This document shows positions 42,135 to 51,843 of a stretch of DNA of 64,000 nucleotides, piece by piece; the first letter of the stretch is position 1; each line of letters starts with the position of its first letter. Under the pieces are notes generated by a model. It was not told the origin of the DNA. It saw only the letters and a list, made by a program, of their open reading frames with translations, and did not search any database. Position numbers and translations under genes: made by a program. The DNA is from Thermogladius calderae 1633 (lineage in GTDB: Archaea; Thermoproteota; Thermoprotei_A; Sulfolobales; Desulfurococcaceae): positions 1,240,001-1,304,000 of the forward strand of contig NC_017954.1 of NCBI RefSeq assembly GCF_000264495.1, given 5' to 3'.

Positions 42135-43421
42135 CTAGACCTTCTCTCCTCTTAAATATGCCTCGAGCAGCTGCTTCGCGTACTCGTAGCTGATCTTACC
42201 GTCTCTCACCATTCTGTCGGCAATCTTGTCGACGAGATCCCCTGTAGCACCCGCGGTTATGACCAGGTTCCTGGCGTGCAACCTCATGTGGCCACGCTGA
42301 ATACCCTCAGCGACGAGCGCCCTCAACGCGGCCAGGTTCTGCGCTAACCCTACGGCCGCCATGACCTCGGAGAGCTCCTTCGCCGTCTTAACGCTCAGTA
42401 TCTTGAGGGCTATCTTCGCTATCGGGTGTACTCGGGTAGCGCCGCCGACGGTCCCCACTTGAAGTGGTATCTCAAGGGATCCCACAAGGTAGCCGTCCTC
42501 GTCGATCTCCCACCTACTGAGGGGCTTGTAGACACCCGACCTAGCCGCGTACGCGTGAGCCCCCGCTTCTAGGGCTCTGTGGTCCTGTGCCGTCGCGAGG
42601 GCAACTGCTATGATCCCGTTCATTATACCCTTGTTGTGGGTGACAGCCCTGTAAGGGTCTGCCTCAGCTATTATACTCGCCTCGACTATCCTCTCCGCGA
42701 TCTCTCTCCCGCCCACGTTTTCGGGGCTGGCTCTCGCCCATGCCCGCACGATCCTTCTCGTCGCGTAGTTCGAGAGTATCCTTAGCCTCGCCTCCCCACC
42801 CGTTATCCTCTCGACGAGTGGGGCTATCGACTCGACAACGGTGTTGATCGTGTTGGCACCCATCGCGTCGACGACGTCGACGATGACGTGGACGATTAAA
42901 ATAGGCCCCATCCTCGAGTCCACGACCCTGACCTCGAGGTCCCTGGGGCCGCCGCCCAGGCCGACAATAGTCGGGGTGCTCTTCTTCGCCTCCTCCAGTA
43001 TCTCTTGTTTCGCTTCGAGGATCTTCATAGCCTTGTAGTGGGGTGCCCTACACCCGACTACGTGTATCTGGCCGATCATTTCCTGCGGGCCTGCAAGGCT
43101 TCTGATCCCCTCGCCCTCCCTCAACATCTTTGCGGCGTTACTGGCGGCTGCGACTACACTCGGCTCTTCAATGACCATGGGGACTAGGTAGTCTCTACCG
43201 TTTATCCTGAAGTTAACTGCGACAGCGAACGGGTAGGTCATGCCGCCTACGACGTTCTCTATCATGGACTCAGCTACTTCTCTCGGCAAGTTGCCGAGGT
43301 TGCTTAAAGCCCTTACCTCCTCCTCGGTTAAACCGGCCCAGTCCGCCACGATCTTGAGCCTCGCCTCCATGTCGAGTTTGTAGAACCCCTGTATCCTACT
43401 AGTCCTCTCCACGCTAAACAC
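42135..43421 (-). CDS. mvaA: Hydroxymethylglutaryl-CoA reductase, class II
   Basis: 428 residues. ENVVGGMTYPFAVAV near 54-68 (CoA/HMG binding), DAMGANTINTVVE, VTHNKGIMNGI (catalytic Lys), VGTVGGATRVHP, and RGHMRLHARN with the catalytic His near residue 378. The blocks match the bacterial/Archaeoglobus class II rather than the class I enzyme common in archaea. It makes mevalonate for isoprenoid lipids together with the mevalonate kinase at 50830. Transfer from another lineage is a likely origin. Confidence 0.92.
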   Translation of the reverse strand: MFSVERTSRIQGFYKLDMEARLKIVADWAGLTEEEVRALSNLGNLPREVAESMIENVVGGMTYPFAVAVNFRINGRDYLVPMVIEEPSVVAAASNAAKMLREGEGIRSLAGPQEMIGQIHVVGCRAPHYKAMKILEAKQEILEEAKKSTPTIVGLGGGPRDLEVRVVDSRMGPILIVHVIVDVVDAMGANTINTVVESIAPLVERITGGEARLRILSNYATRRIVRAWARASPENVGGREIAERIVEASIIAEADPYRAVTHNKGIMNGIIAVALATAQDHRALEAGAHAYAARSGVYKPLSRWEIDEDGYLVGSLEIPLQVGTVGGATRVHPIAKIALKILSVKTAKELSEVMAAVGLAQNLAALRALVAEGIQRGHMRLHARNLVITAGATGDLVDKIADRMVRDGKISYEYAKQLLEAYLRGEKV

Positions 43422-43465
43422 CGATAAGACTACTATTTCCCTCGCAAGGTAATAAACGGGTCTAG

Positions 43466-45604
43466 TTAGCCTTCGACCCTAAAGCCCATGCTCCTCAGTT
43501 CCTCGTAAATAGACTCGACTAGCCTAACACCAAAGCCTGGGAGGGATAGTAGCTTGCTCCTAGGCGTCTTCGCAAGGTCTTGAAGGGTCCTAATACCATG
43601 GTTTATCAGGATCCTCGCCCTGACCCTCCCGATCCCCCTGAGTCTTATCAGCTCAAGAGCGTCTTCCTTAACTCCGTACTGGACCCGGACCGATAGCCGG
43701 TTCAATCGCGTAGAGAACGTGACGTTGCCTAGAAGTCTCTCGATCTTGGCGAGGGAGCCGGCGATCCAGGCGACCGTCTCTCTCATGGTGAAGAGGTCGC
43801 CTGGGCCGATCTCGTACTTGCTCGCTATCCTGTCCTCGTCCACCTCGTTTATCCAGTCTCTGAGGACGAGCGCGTGGACGTAGCCCGTTATCAAGTTGTC
43901 TATTTCGACCGAGCTCATTCTGCCCAACCCTACCCTCCGCGCTAGGCCCGAGTGGAGAGCCTCGTCCTCGAAGACCTCCACTACGCTGTCGGGTATGTAG
44001 GGTCTACTCCTGACATAGTCGACAGAGGTTGTAATCAAGTGTAGGACGTCCAGCTCGTCGAAGTCTTCTGGTCTGTACTTGATGCAGTAGTGTACCGTTA
44101 GTGGGTCGAGGTACGTGAACGACGTGAGCTTACCGAGTCTAGTCGCCTTAAGACCGCCATCGAGTTCCTCGACCATTCTCATCTCGACTAGCGCTCTTAT
44201 CGCTTTCTCGACTTGGTTCGAGAAGACTTCTATACCGCCGTACTGCTTGGCCCCTAGCGTCTGGCTGTAGATATCCATCACCTTCTTTAAGTCGCCCGCG
44301 TCTCCCCCGGCTATCAGCGAGAGGGTGTGAATCCTCAGACTCCTCTCGCTCGATACCTTGCTCACGATGTTTTCGGGGCCCGAGTTTATGTACTTCAGGG
44401 CCTCCTTCTCGCTCTTCGCGTCGGCTATGATCGCCTCGCCGATCTCGTCGTATCTAGGTCTACCGGCTCTACCCGCCATCTGCTTGTACTCGAAGACCGG
44501 GATGTTCACCATCTTAGACGATGTAGGGTCGTACCGCTTTATTGAGACAATGACCCTCCTGGCAGGCAGATTGACGCCTGCGGCGAGAGTCGGGGTCGCG
44601 AACACGGCGCTGAGGGCTCTAGCCCTAAAGGCCTCCTCGACGGCCCTCCTCGCCTGAATAGACAAGCCCGCGTGGTGGTAGCCGACTCCTTTCTCCATCA
44701 ATGCGAGTAGTTTTTCTCTCTCCATTCGACTGGGGCTCTCTGACAACCTCTCTACAACGTCGCTTGTAAGCCCCTTGGACTTAGAGGCGCCGATCAACGC
44801 AGCCGTGGTCTCGGCTAGCTCTTCAACCCTCCTCCTGTTGTGGACGAAAACCAGGACCTGGATGCCCTTAGAAAGGGACTGGGAGACCAGGTTGAGTATT
44901 TTATCATCGAACTCGTCTTCAACGTCCTCCGATCCCCCGTCGGCGTAAACTATGCTACCAGACCTCTTGTCGTAGTAGCCCTCCCTCAGCTTGACAGGCC
45001 GCCACGCTACGTCGACTAGCTTCGCGCTGAGCCACTCGGCCAACTCCCTAGGGTTCCCTATCGTCGCCGACAAGCCTATAACCCGCGCGGAGAGCGACCT
45101 GAGCCTCGCTATTATCATCTCGACAACGGGACCCCTCTCCGGGTCGTTGATCATGTGGAGCTCGTCTACCACGACTGTGCTAACCTTCCTGAGCCAGAGC
45201 GGCTTAATCCTAAGAAGGCTGTCGAACCTCTCATACGTCGCGATCACCACGTCTTTGTCTTCGAGGTCTTCCGCGGGGGAGTCGTAGTCTCCTGTCGATA
45301 TACCCACTTTGAAGCCCAGCTCTTCGAGCGCCTTGAACTCGTCGTACTTCTCGTTAGCGAGAGCCCTTAAGGGGAGCAGGTAAACCCCTTTACCCCCTTC
45401 TTGAACCGCCTTGACGATCCCCATCTCTCCTACGAGCGTCTTGCCGCTTGCTGTAGGGGCTGAGACAACGATGTTGAGGCCGGAGAAGAGGCCGCCCTTC
45501 ACGGCCTCCTCCTGTACTGGGTTGAGTACCTCTATACCCCTCTTAATCAACAGGTGGATGTACTCCCTTCTCAGCCCGTAAGACTCGAGCTCTTCAACTC
45601 TCAA
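43466..45604 (-). CDS. hel308: DNA helicase Hel308 (Ski2-like)
   Basis: 712 residues. Walker A SAPTASGKTLVG near 48-59, DELHMIND near 147-154, SATIGNPRE, motif VI YKQMAGRAGRPRYDE, a ratchet domain, and C-terminal HhH (LRLRGIGRVRARILINHG, LLSLPGFGVRLVE). A 3'-5' repair helicase that acts at stalled forks. ATG/TTG start at 45604; divergent from moeA. Confidence 0.95.
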   Translation of the reverse strand: MRVEELESYGLRREYIHLLIKRGIEVLNPVQEEAVKGGLFSGLNIVVSAPTASGKTLVGEMGIVKAVQEGGKGVYLLPLRALANEKYDEFKALEELGFKVGISTGDYDSPAEDLEDKDVVIATYERFDSLLRIKPLWLRKVSTVVVDELHMINDPERGPVVEMIIARLRSLSARVIGLSATIGNPRELAEWLSAKLVDVAWRPVKLREGYYDKRSGSIVYADGGSEDVEDEFDDKILNLVSQSLSKGIQVLVFVHNRRRVEELAETTAALIGASKSKGLTSDVVERLSESPSRMEREKLLALMEKGVGYHHAGLSIQARRAVEEAFRARALSAVFATPTLAAGVNLPARRVIVSIKRYDPTSSKMVNIPVFEYKQMAGRAGRPRYDEIGEAIIADAKSEKEALKYINSGPENIVSKVSSERSLRIHTLSLIAGGDAGDLKKVMDIYSQTLGAKQYGGIEVFSNQVEKAIRALVEMRMVEELDGGLKATRLGKLTSFTYLDPLTVHYCIKYRPEDFDELDVLHLITTSVDYVRSRPYIPDSVVEVFEDEALHSGLARRVGLGRMSSVEIDNLITGYVHALVLRDWINEVDEDRIASKYEIGPGDLFTMRETVAWIAGSLAKIERLLGNVTFSTRLNRLSVRVQYGVKEDALELIRLRGIGRVRARILINHGIRTLQDLAKTPRSKLLSLPGFGVRLVESIYEELRSMGFRVEG

Positions 45605-45725
45605 AACAACACCTTACCCAGACCTCACTACTCCCTTCTGTCTCTTAAAAGACGGAGCCCTTTTACAGGACCAGTTTTATCTCTCACGGTAGATATAATC
45701 GTTACCAAGACTAGGTGACCCGGGT

Positions 45726-47699
45726 TTGTCTAGGAAGCTCTTTCACAGCTTAGTGGGGCTCGAGGAGGCTTTTAGGATAATTAGTTCGTACTACAGGCTC
45801 GAGCCGCTGGGAGTCGAGAAGGTCCCTCTGGGTGAAGCCCTGTTTAGAGTCTTGGCACAAGACGTGTACTCACCAGTAGACTACCCACCATTTGACCGTA
45901 GCGAGGTGGACGGTTACGCTGTACGGTCGCTCGACACTTCGTGGGCCGACGAGCTGAGCCCGGTAAAGCTCAAGATCAAAGGGAGAGTTGAGGTCGGCGA
46001 GATCCCCTCCCTGAGCGTTGAGGAGGGTGAGGCCGTAGAAGTGGCCACGGGCGCTATGGTGCCGAAAGGTGCTGACGCCGTCGTGATGGAGGAGCACGCC
46101 AAGGCTGGCGACAACGAGCTGACGGTCTACAGGAGCGTATACCCGGGGGAGAACATCAGTACGACTGGTAGCGACGTATCAATAGGTGACCTCGTGCTTC
46201 AGAAGGGCGTCGTCCTGACCCCCGAGCGTATAGGTCTGCTAGCTGGCTTGGGTATCCGGGAGGTCGTAGTGTACAAGAAGCCGCGTGTAGCTGTGTTCTC
46301 GACGGGTAGAGAGGTGGTGCCGCCGGGGTCCCCGCTACTGCCCGGGCAGGTCTACGACGTCAACAGCTACCTAGCCGTGTCCTTCCTGAACTCCATCGGC
46401 GCCAGCGCCGTTAACCTAGGTATCTTGCCAGACGACGAGAGGACTATACGCGAGGAGGTCAGCAAGGCGGTGGAGGGGTTCGATCTAGTCCTTACGAGTG
46501 GAGGGACGAGCGCTGGCGTCAGAGACGTCGTGTACAGGGTGTTCGACGAGCTGGGCGAGCCAGGCGTCATCATTCACGGGCTCAGGATTAAACCCGGTAA
46601 ACCGACGGTTGTCGCGGTTGCGCGGGGCAAATTACTCGTAGGACTACCGGGGTTCCCTCTCTCCTGCTACATCGTTCTCCAGAAACTAGTAAAGCCTATT
46701 ATCTACAAGCTAGCGGGCTTGAGCTCGCCTGAACAGGAGGTCGTGAAGGCGGTGCTACCGGTGAAGATCAGGAAGAGAGCCGGTTTCACGATGTTCGTAC
46801 CCGTGGGGCTCGTGTCCTCGGATAAGGGGTTCACCGCATACCCTCTCCAGTCGAGTAGCGGCAGTATAAGCTCCCTCGTGTACAGCGACGGGTTTGTCAC
46901 TATAGGAGAGAACGTCGAGCTAGTGGACGAGAACGAGCTGGTGGAGGTCGAGCTGGTGAAGAGCTATAAGCCCTCCGCTAGGCTCGTTGTAATAGGCAGT
47001 AACGACCCCCTGCTCTATAGGGTTATCAGCGAGCTCGGACTAGCCGATAAAGCCAAGATAATACCAGTTGGTAGTATGGGCGGCTGGCACGCTGTGGCTA
47101 GAGGAGAGGCCGATATCGCTCCAACTCACCTATTAGACGAGGAGACGGGTCTCTACAACACCCCATACCTCGAGAAGACGGGCTTGAAAGGGAAGGCCGT
47201 GATCGTTAAGGGGTACAAGAGGCTCATCGGCCTTGTGTTCCCTAAGGGTAACCCGAAAAACATCAGGGGTATCGAGGACTTTCTCAGGTCTGACGTCAGA
47301 ATAGTTAACAGGAACAGGGGGTCTGGTGTACGGGGCTTCTTGGACATCGAGTTGAAGAAGCTGAGCGCGAGATTGGGCATAGGATTCGAAGACCTAGTCA
47401 AAAAGATCAACGGTTACTTCTACGAAGTTAGAACACACACAGCGGTAGCAGCCGCAGTTAAACACGGGAGAGCTGATGTGGGGATCGCGGTAGGCTGGGC
47501 CGCTATGATGTACGACCTAGACTTCAAACCATTGGGCTGGGAGGAGTTCGACTTCCTAGTCTCCGTCGACAAGCTTGGAGGAGGAGAAGTGGCCAGGTTT
47601 GTAAACGCGTTGAGAGACAGGGAGTTTATAAAGAGGGTCGCGAGCGAGTTCAAGCCCTACTACCAAGTAACTGACGCCACTGGGAGCGTCGTGTACTAG
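45726..47699 (+). CDS. moeA: Molybdopterin molybdenumtransferase MoeA fused to a solute-binding-like domain
   Basis: 657 residues, TTG start. Residues about 1-410 are MoeA: PVDYPPFDRSEVDGYAVRS, VATGAMVPKGADAVVMEE, TSGGTSAGVRDVV, and GLPGFPLSCYI. Residues about 415-657 form a periplasmic-binding-type domain (LVVIGSNDPLLYRVI, GSMGGWHAVARGEADIAPTH, NRNRGSGVRG), related to the LysR/ModE-associated binding domain that may sense molybdate or tungstate. MoeA inserts Mo or W into molybdopterin; it serves the moa genes at 19650-21691. The fusion is widespread in archaea. Confidence 0.93.
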   Translation: MSRKLFHSLVGLEEAFRIISSYYRLEPLGVEKVPLGEALFRVLAQDVYSPVDYPPFDRSEVDGYAVRSLDTSWADELSPVKLKIKGRVEVGEIPSLSVEEGEAVEVATGAMVPKGADAVVMEEHAKAGDNELTVYRSVYPGENISTTGSDVSIGDLVLQKGVVLTPERIGLLAGLGIREVVVYKKPRVAVFSTGREVVPPGSPLLPGQVYDVNSYLAVSFLNSIGASAVNLGILPDDERTIREEVSKAVEGFDLVLTSGGTSAGVRDVVYRVFDELGEPGVIIHGLRIKPGKPTVVAVARGKLLVGLPGFPLSCYIVLQKLVKPIIYKLAGLSSPEQEVVKAVLPVKIRKRAGFTMFVPVGLVSSDKGFTAYPLQSSSGSISSLVYSDGFVTIGENVELVDENELVEVELVKSYKPSARLVVIGSNDPLLYRVISELGLADKAKIIPVGSMGGWHAVARGEADIAPTHLLDEETGLYNTPYLEKTGLKGKAVIVKGYKRLIGLVFPKGNPKNIRGIEDFLRSDVRIVNRNRGSGVRGFLDIELKKLSARLGIGFEDLVKKINGYFYEVRTHTAVAAAVKHGRADVGIAVGWAAMMYDLDFKPLGWEEFDFLVSVDKLGGGEVARFVNALRDREFIKRVASEFKPYYQVTDATGSVVY

Positions 47700-47778
47700 A
47701 AGACAACACCCAGCGATTGCCGTGTAGGCCTAGACACGAGCCGGATACGCCCCTACTGTTAACTCGCTTTGCCGCTCT

Positions 47779-48519
47779 TCACTTGGTGAGCAGGTACTTA
47801 ACCTCCACGTGGAAGCTCCTGAACCTGTCAACGAACTCCTCTAGCACGGCGAGCTCCTTGAAGCATACGATCGGGGTCAGCGAGCCGAGTAGAAGGGGGC
47901 CTAGGGCTATTAGCTCGTCACTCACACTTGTACCAGGTCTGAGCCCGACTCGGCGAGCCCCTATCTTCTGGGTCACGGACTCCTCTACTATCTCTGCGTA
48001 GTTTTCTATACTGTTAATCGCGACCTTGACCTGGGCTAGGAAGAACGAGTTCAGAGCACTGTAGAGCTCGAAGAGTACTACAGCGTAGAAGAACGTATTG
48101 TACGAGATCAGCGAGAGTATACCAGCTAAGATCGCCAGCGGGTACCACTCCATGTAGGTCTTGAAGCCCCGTTCAAACTCCAGCGTAGCCACCTCCAGCG
48201 TCTCAAGCCTAACCCCTGTCCTCTCCCACACGAGCCTGGCAAGTATAGAGCCATACTCGTTGAGGCTCTCGGCCAACCGGCTCGTCGACGAGATCAAGTA
48301 TACTATCATGGCTGTCGTGAAAACGACCCCGAGGAACCCGAACATGAGTGCTATCCTCAAAGAATCTTCTGGGAGCTCTAGCAACTCCATCAGAGCCAAG
48401 AAGAGGACGTAGGCTGGGCTCAGCGAGCTGACGTAGAGTGACACTAATACAGCTCTGTTAGAGGCGCTGATCCCTGCTAGCTCCCTGACAATATTGTCCA
48501 TTCTTTTGGTCAGACTCAT
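47779..48519 (-). CDS. Membrane protein of unknown function, 246 aa
   Basis: Not recognised. About four to five membrane spans: residues about 23-45, 54-78, then after a soluble loop 125-165, and a last one around 205-220. A conserved-looking soluble linker (ARLVWERTGVRLETLEVATLEFERGF in pieces) separates the pairs. Its ATG overlaps the stop of the preceding 146-aa gene by four bases. Confidence 0.6.
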   Translation of the reverse strand: MSLTKRMDNIVRELAGISASNRAVLVSLYVSSLSPAYVLFLALMELLELPEDSLRIALMFGFLGVVFTTAMIVYLISSTSRLAESLNEYGSILARLVWERTGVRLETLEVATLEFERGFKTYMEWYPLAILAGILSLISYNTFFYAVVLFELYSALNSFFLAQVKVAINSIENYAEIVEESVTQKIGARRVGLRPGTSVSDELIALGPLLLGSLTPIVCFKELAVLEEFVDRFRSFHVEVKYLLTK

Positions 48520-48956
48520 AGTGAGCCCTTTTTCAAGAGCTTCTCGACGCGGGACAGAAACCTGCTCGCCTTTACGGCTTCGTGAGAAATCTCTATTACC
48601 TCGCCTTCGTGGATTACGAAGTGCCTTCTCTTCACGTTCTCTGGATTCATTATCTTGAATACCTCCTCGACCATCCAGTGTAGTTGAGTACAGTGCATAC
48701 TGCCGTCGACGGTTAAAACGGAGACCTCTTCGTAGACCCCTCTTCTAAGCATGCCTGCCAGCTTGAAGCCGACCATGTTCACGTGCTCTGCCTCCAGGCA
48801 GACCGTTAATGGGCAGTAACCGCTATCCACAAACCTCTTGTACACGTCAGGGTGCTCTACCTCTACACACCTCCCAACGACCAGGATTTTCCGGCACCCC
48901 CTTAGAAGCCTCGACTTGGCATTTAAGTCGATGAGCCTTGGGGCAGTATATACCAA
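48516..48956 (-). CDS. Hypothetical protein with conserved cysteines, 146 aa
   Basis: Not recognised. Soluble alpha/beta protein with cysteines at RGCRKILVVGRCVEV, GYCPLTVCLEAEH and HCTQLHWM, possibly a metal or Fe-S site. Coupled to the membrane protein by ATGA overlap. A redox partner for a membrane component is conceivable; no function is assigned. Confidence 0.55.
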   Translation of the reverse strand: MVYTAPRLIDLNAKSRLLRGCRKILVVGRCVEVEHPDVYKRFVDSGYCPLTVCLEAEHVNMVGFKLAGMLRRGVYEEVSVLTVDGSMHCTQLHWMVEEVFKIMNPENVKRRHFVIHEGEVIEISHEAVKASRFLSRVEKLLKKGSL

Positions 48957-48998
48957 TTCACAGCACCGTACAAGATGTAATCTGGTTGCTTACGAGTA

Positions 48999-49010
48999 AA
49001 AAATATTATA
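48999..49010 (+). promoter_or_regulatory. TATA box for the 117-aa conserved protein
   Basis: AAAAATATTATA, about 32-43 bases before the ATG at 49042, in an AT-rich gap. Confidence 0.5.
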
Positions 49011-49041
49011 GGGGTTTAACAAAGCAATATTTGGGAAAAAC

Positions 49042-49395
49042 ATGTCTGTAGTGAAGACGGGCCCCGTCCGCCTAAGCGGGTATGCTATCAAGTTGAGGAA
49101 AGTGGTAAACGCCTCAGTTTCTACTGCTCTCAAGAACAGGCCCGAGGTCTCTAAGAAGGACGTCCAGAAAAAGGTCAACGAGGTGTTGACTAACCTGAAC
49201 AGGGTGATCTACCAAGTCCTCGTAGAGAAGTACATGGCGCCGAAGGATGCTATCGTGAACATTGAGCTCGAGTACGAGTTGGTAGACACCGAGTTCAAGA
49301 TCAAGAACTTGAAAGTCGATCTGTACGAGCTGAACACGTCGATCTCGGAGGAAGCCACAGCCGAGCTAAAGAAAATACTCGAAATAGGAGCCTAG
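49042..49395 (+). CDS. Conserved crenarchaeal protein (possibly DUF2258)
   Basis: 117 residues. Helical N-terminal half, basic (GYAIKLRKVVNASVSTALKN, KKDVQKKVNEVLTNLNRVI), then beta (VNIELEYELVDTEFKIKNLKVD). I recall a similar crenarchaeal family under DUF2258, but this is from memory and not certain. Possible nucleic acid binding from the charge. Strong promoter, single gene. Confidence 0.6.
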   Translation: MSVVKTGPVRLSGYAIKLRKVVNASVSTALKNRPEVSKKDVQKKVNEVLTNLNRVIYQVLVEKYMAPKDAIVNIELEYELVDTEFKIKNLKVDLYELNTSISEEATAELKKILEIGA

Positions 49396-49451
49396 TTTTT
49401 ACCCGCTTATAGGCATACATTACTGGTCACGGTCTAGTGGGGGTAGTGGGG

Positions 49452-50279
49452 TTGGCAGACTCTATCACAGTGGGTATTGTCCAAGCAGACCTGAGCGCAA
49501 CACCCCTCGAGAACGCGGAGAAGATCGACAGGTTGGTGAGAAAGGGGTTCAAAAACGCAGACGTGGTATTGACGCCTGAGTACAGTATGGCAAACCCGTT
49601 GAAGGTCAAGGACCCTAATCTATTCTACGACATAGCCGAGAATGTCGGGGAGAGCAGGTTCCTGGACGTTATCGAGAGGGTCGCTCGGGAGACGGGTTCC
49701 GTTGTCGTGACTCACTTCGTAGAGAAAACGGCGACCCGTCCGAGGACGCTTAGCTCGAGTATTATGGTCGGCCCAGACGGCTCACGTAGGAGGCTGTACA
49801 GCAAGATCCACTTGTTCGACGCGTTCGGGTACAGAGAGAGCGACTTCTTCGATGAAGGCGAGGCACTTAGCGAGACGGTCAACTTGAAGAACTTCAAAAT
49901 GAGAGTAGCCATCTGCTATGACCTGAGGTTCCCCGAGTTGTTCAGGCTGTACGCACTAGAAGGGGCAGACATAGTCCTGGTACACGCGGGCTGGGTTAAG
50001 GGCTTCATGAAGGAATCTCAGTTAGATTTCCTCGCTAAAGCTAGGGCGCACGAGAACACCTTCTACCTCGTCTTGTCGAACCAGGTGGGCGAGCTATTCA
50101 CGGGAGGTAGCGGTGTGTACAGTCCCTTAGGCTACAAAATCCGGGACCTAGGCTTCAAGGAGGCCTACGTCGAAGTAACCCTCGACGTAGAGGAGCTTAA
50201 GACAGCGAGAGAGCTCGTGCCAGTCGTAAACCAGGCTATAACGAAATGGAGAGTAGAAAAAGTAAAAAAGAGAAAATGA
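49452..50279 (+). CDS. Carbon-nitrogen hydrolase (nitrilase superfamily)
   Basis: About 275 residues. Catalytic Glu in LTPEYSMANP near 44, Lys in YSKIHLFDAFG near 120, Cys in VAICYDLRFPELFRLYALEGAD near 155 (in pieces): the Glu-Lys-Cys triad of the superfamily, closest in style to the Nit1/omega-amidase-like branch. It hydrolyses an amide or nitrile; substrate unknown. I place the start at TTG 49452 (MADSITVGIVQADL); an in-frame GTG at 49437 is possible. Confidence 0.85.
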   Translation: MADSITVGIVQADLSATPLENAEKIDRLVRKGFKNADVVLTPEYSMANPLKVKDPNLFYDIAENVGESRFLDVIERVARETGSVVVTHFVEKTATRPRTLSSSIMVGPDGSRRRLYSKIHLFDAFGYRESDFFDEGEALSETVNLKNFKMRVAICYDLRFPELFRLYALEGADIVLVHAGWVKGFMKESQLDFLAKARAHENTFYLVLSNQVGELFTGGSGVYSPLGYKIRDLGFKEAYVEVTLDVEELKTARELVPVVNQAITKWRVEKVKKRK

Positions 50280-50289
50280 GGCTTAAAAC

Positions 50290-50733
50290 TCACTTAAGGG
50301 CTTCCAATCTCTTCATTATCTCCTGGTACATCTCCTCGCTCGCGAAAACAGCCTCGACCTCGCTGTCCCTGACCTTGACTACGAGACCCTCAAGCGGGTG
50401 CTTAGGCGGGTCGGGGAGGGTGGGATCGGGCTTCTCCTTACCGATGTAAACCCATCTGACACCGCCTTTCTCGCTACGCTCAATCTTGTACCAGTACCTA
50501 CCGTAGTAGTAGTACTTTGTCTTGACCGTCTCCTTCTCCTTCCTAACAGCGATGTGAACAGGTTTTAGGTAGTAGCCCTTCTGGCGAGCCATGTTGTTGT
50601 ACTCGTAGATCTGCTGGAGGTAGTCCGCTATTACAATGTTCAACTTCTTGAGGAAGTCGAGCGACTCCTTCACCTTCTTCTTCATCCGTCTTACCGGTAC
50701 CTCCATGTTTTCAGCCCATGGGAGTCCTATCAC
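50290..50733 (-). CDS. Conserved crenarchaeal protein, 147 aa
   Basis: Function not recognised. Residues about 17-50 are helical and basic; the middle has VKTKYYYYGRYWYKIE, strikingly rich in Tyr, then GVRWVYIGKEKPDP and PKHPLEGLVV. The aromatic/basic beta sheet looks suited to nucleic acid binding. TATA-like TTTATATAGG (minus, about 50761-50770) sits near 30 bases before the GTG at 50733; an ATG at 50706 is another possible start. Confidence 0.65.
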   Translation of the reverse strand: MIGLPWAENMEVPVRRMKKKVKESLDFLKKLNIVIADYLQQIYEYNNMARQKGYYLKPVHIAVRKEKETVKTKYYYYGRYWYKIERSEKGGVRWVYIGKEKPDPTLPDPPKHPLEGLVVKVRDSEVEAVFASEEMYQEIMKRLEALK

Positions 50734-50829
50734 TTGTTATCAAAAACGTATTTTCATCATCCTATATAAATTTTAGCACAAAAAACTTATTAACTGTTTT
50801 TTTAGCTGGACGTATTGTTTATCAAACAA

Positions 50830-51786
50830 CTAGCCCTGACTGGTCCGGTTATCCGGTGCCCTTCTCACCCCTTCGTCGTCGATTTGGACCACGAGCGGTG
50901 CTAGGCCTAGGGACTTGATTTTCTCAATTACGCTTGGAACCTTACTGGTTTCCACTAGTCCTATAACGATACCTCCCCGGCCGGCCCCACTTATTTTAGC
51001 ACCAAGCGCACCAGCGTCGCGCATAGCCCACACTATGCTCTCCAGGACTCGCGAGGACACGCCTATTGAGGATAGGAGCCCGTGGTTGATATTCATCAAC
51101 TCTCCCAACCTCGCGAAGTCCCCTGTCTCGATGGATTTGATAGCGTCGCGGACGAGCTCCGAGGCCGCGTCGTATATCCTCGACATCACCTTGGAGTACT
51201 TATCGTACCTGTTTAACACATCTGCTACTACGCTACCAGTCGACCTCTTGACACCGGAGTCCGCTATCACGATCAAGACGTCGTCTGGCCACCTCGTTTT
51301 AACCCTGTTGAAGACTCCTCTCTCGTACACCATTACGCCCCCGTAGGTCGACAAAGTGTTGTCCACTCCACTCGGCCTGACGTGGTAGACCTTCTCCGCC
51401 TCGAACGAGACCTCCCACACGACTTTTTTGTCAGGCTCTACACCGGCAAAAGACAGGAGAGCGTGTGTTGTAGACACGGCAACGGCAGCCGAGGAGCCCA
51501 TACCAGAGGAGATCGGTATTTCCGAGTCTATAGTTGCGTGGAAGTCTCTCTTTAAGCCAAACCGCCCAGCTAGCTCCTCGACTACCCTGTAGAGCCCCTT
51601 GTCGTTCACAGTGTTCGAGGACAAGTCTAGTAGTAGCCCTAGTTGCCTGGACTCGACCCTGCCCTGCCCCCTGGATACGCATACCCTCGCGTATAAGGTC
51701 ACTGCTGCGCCTATAGCCGGCATACCCTTGACGACAAAGTGCTCGCCGAGCAAAATCACCTTGCCTGGGGCTAGAGAGCAAACCAT
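50830..51786 (-). CDS. mvk: Mevalonate kinase (GHMP family)
   Basis: About 318 residues from the ATG at 51786 (MVCSLAPGKVILLGEH); a GTG three codons upstream would lie within ten bases of the TATA box. GHMP motifs: PGKVILLGEHFVV, IPISSGMGSSAAVAVS near 90-105, and GAKISGAGRGGIVIGLV near the C-terminus. Phosphorylates mevalonate made by the HMG-CoA reductase at 42135, for archaeal ether lipids. Confidence 0.93.
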   Translation of the reverse strand: MVCSLAPGKVILLGEHFVVKGMPAIGAAVTLYARVCVSRGQGRVESRQLGLLLDLSSNTVNDKGLYRVVEELAGRFGLKRDFHATIDSEIPISSGMGSSAAVAVSTTHALLSFAGVEPDKKVVWEVSFEAEKVYHVRPSGVDNTLSTYGGVMVYERGVFNRVKTRWPDDVLIVIADSGVKRSTGSVVADVLNRYDKYSKVMSRIYDAASELVRDAIKSIETGDFARLGELMNINHGLLSSIGVSSRVLESIVWAMRDAGALGAKISGAGRGGIVIGLVETSKVPSVIEKIKSLGLAPLVVQIDDEGVRRAPDNRTSQG

Positions 51787-51800
51787 CCTAGACACTCAAC

Positions 51801-51829
51801 TATTAAAAGAGGAGTGGCCGTTTTATAGG
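51801..51829. promoter_or_regulatory. Divergent TATA boxes for mvk and mrp
   Basis: TCTTTTAATA on the minus strand (51801-51810) and GTTTTATAGG on the plus strand (51820-51829). Distances of about 20 bases to each ATG (51786 and 51844) predict leaderless transcripts and support both chosen starts. Confidence 0.5.
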
Positions 51830-51843
51830 ATTTGAGGAGTCTT

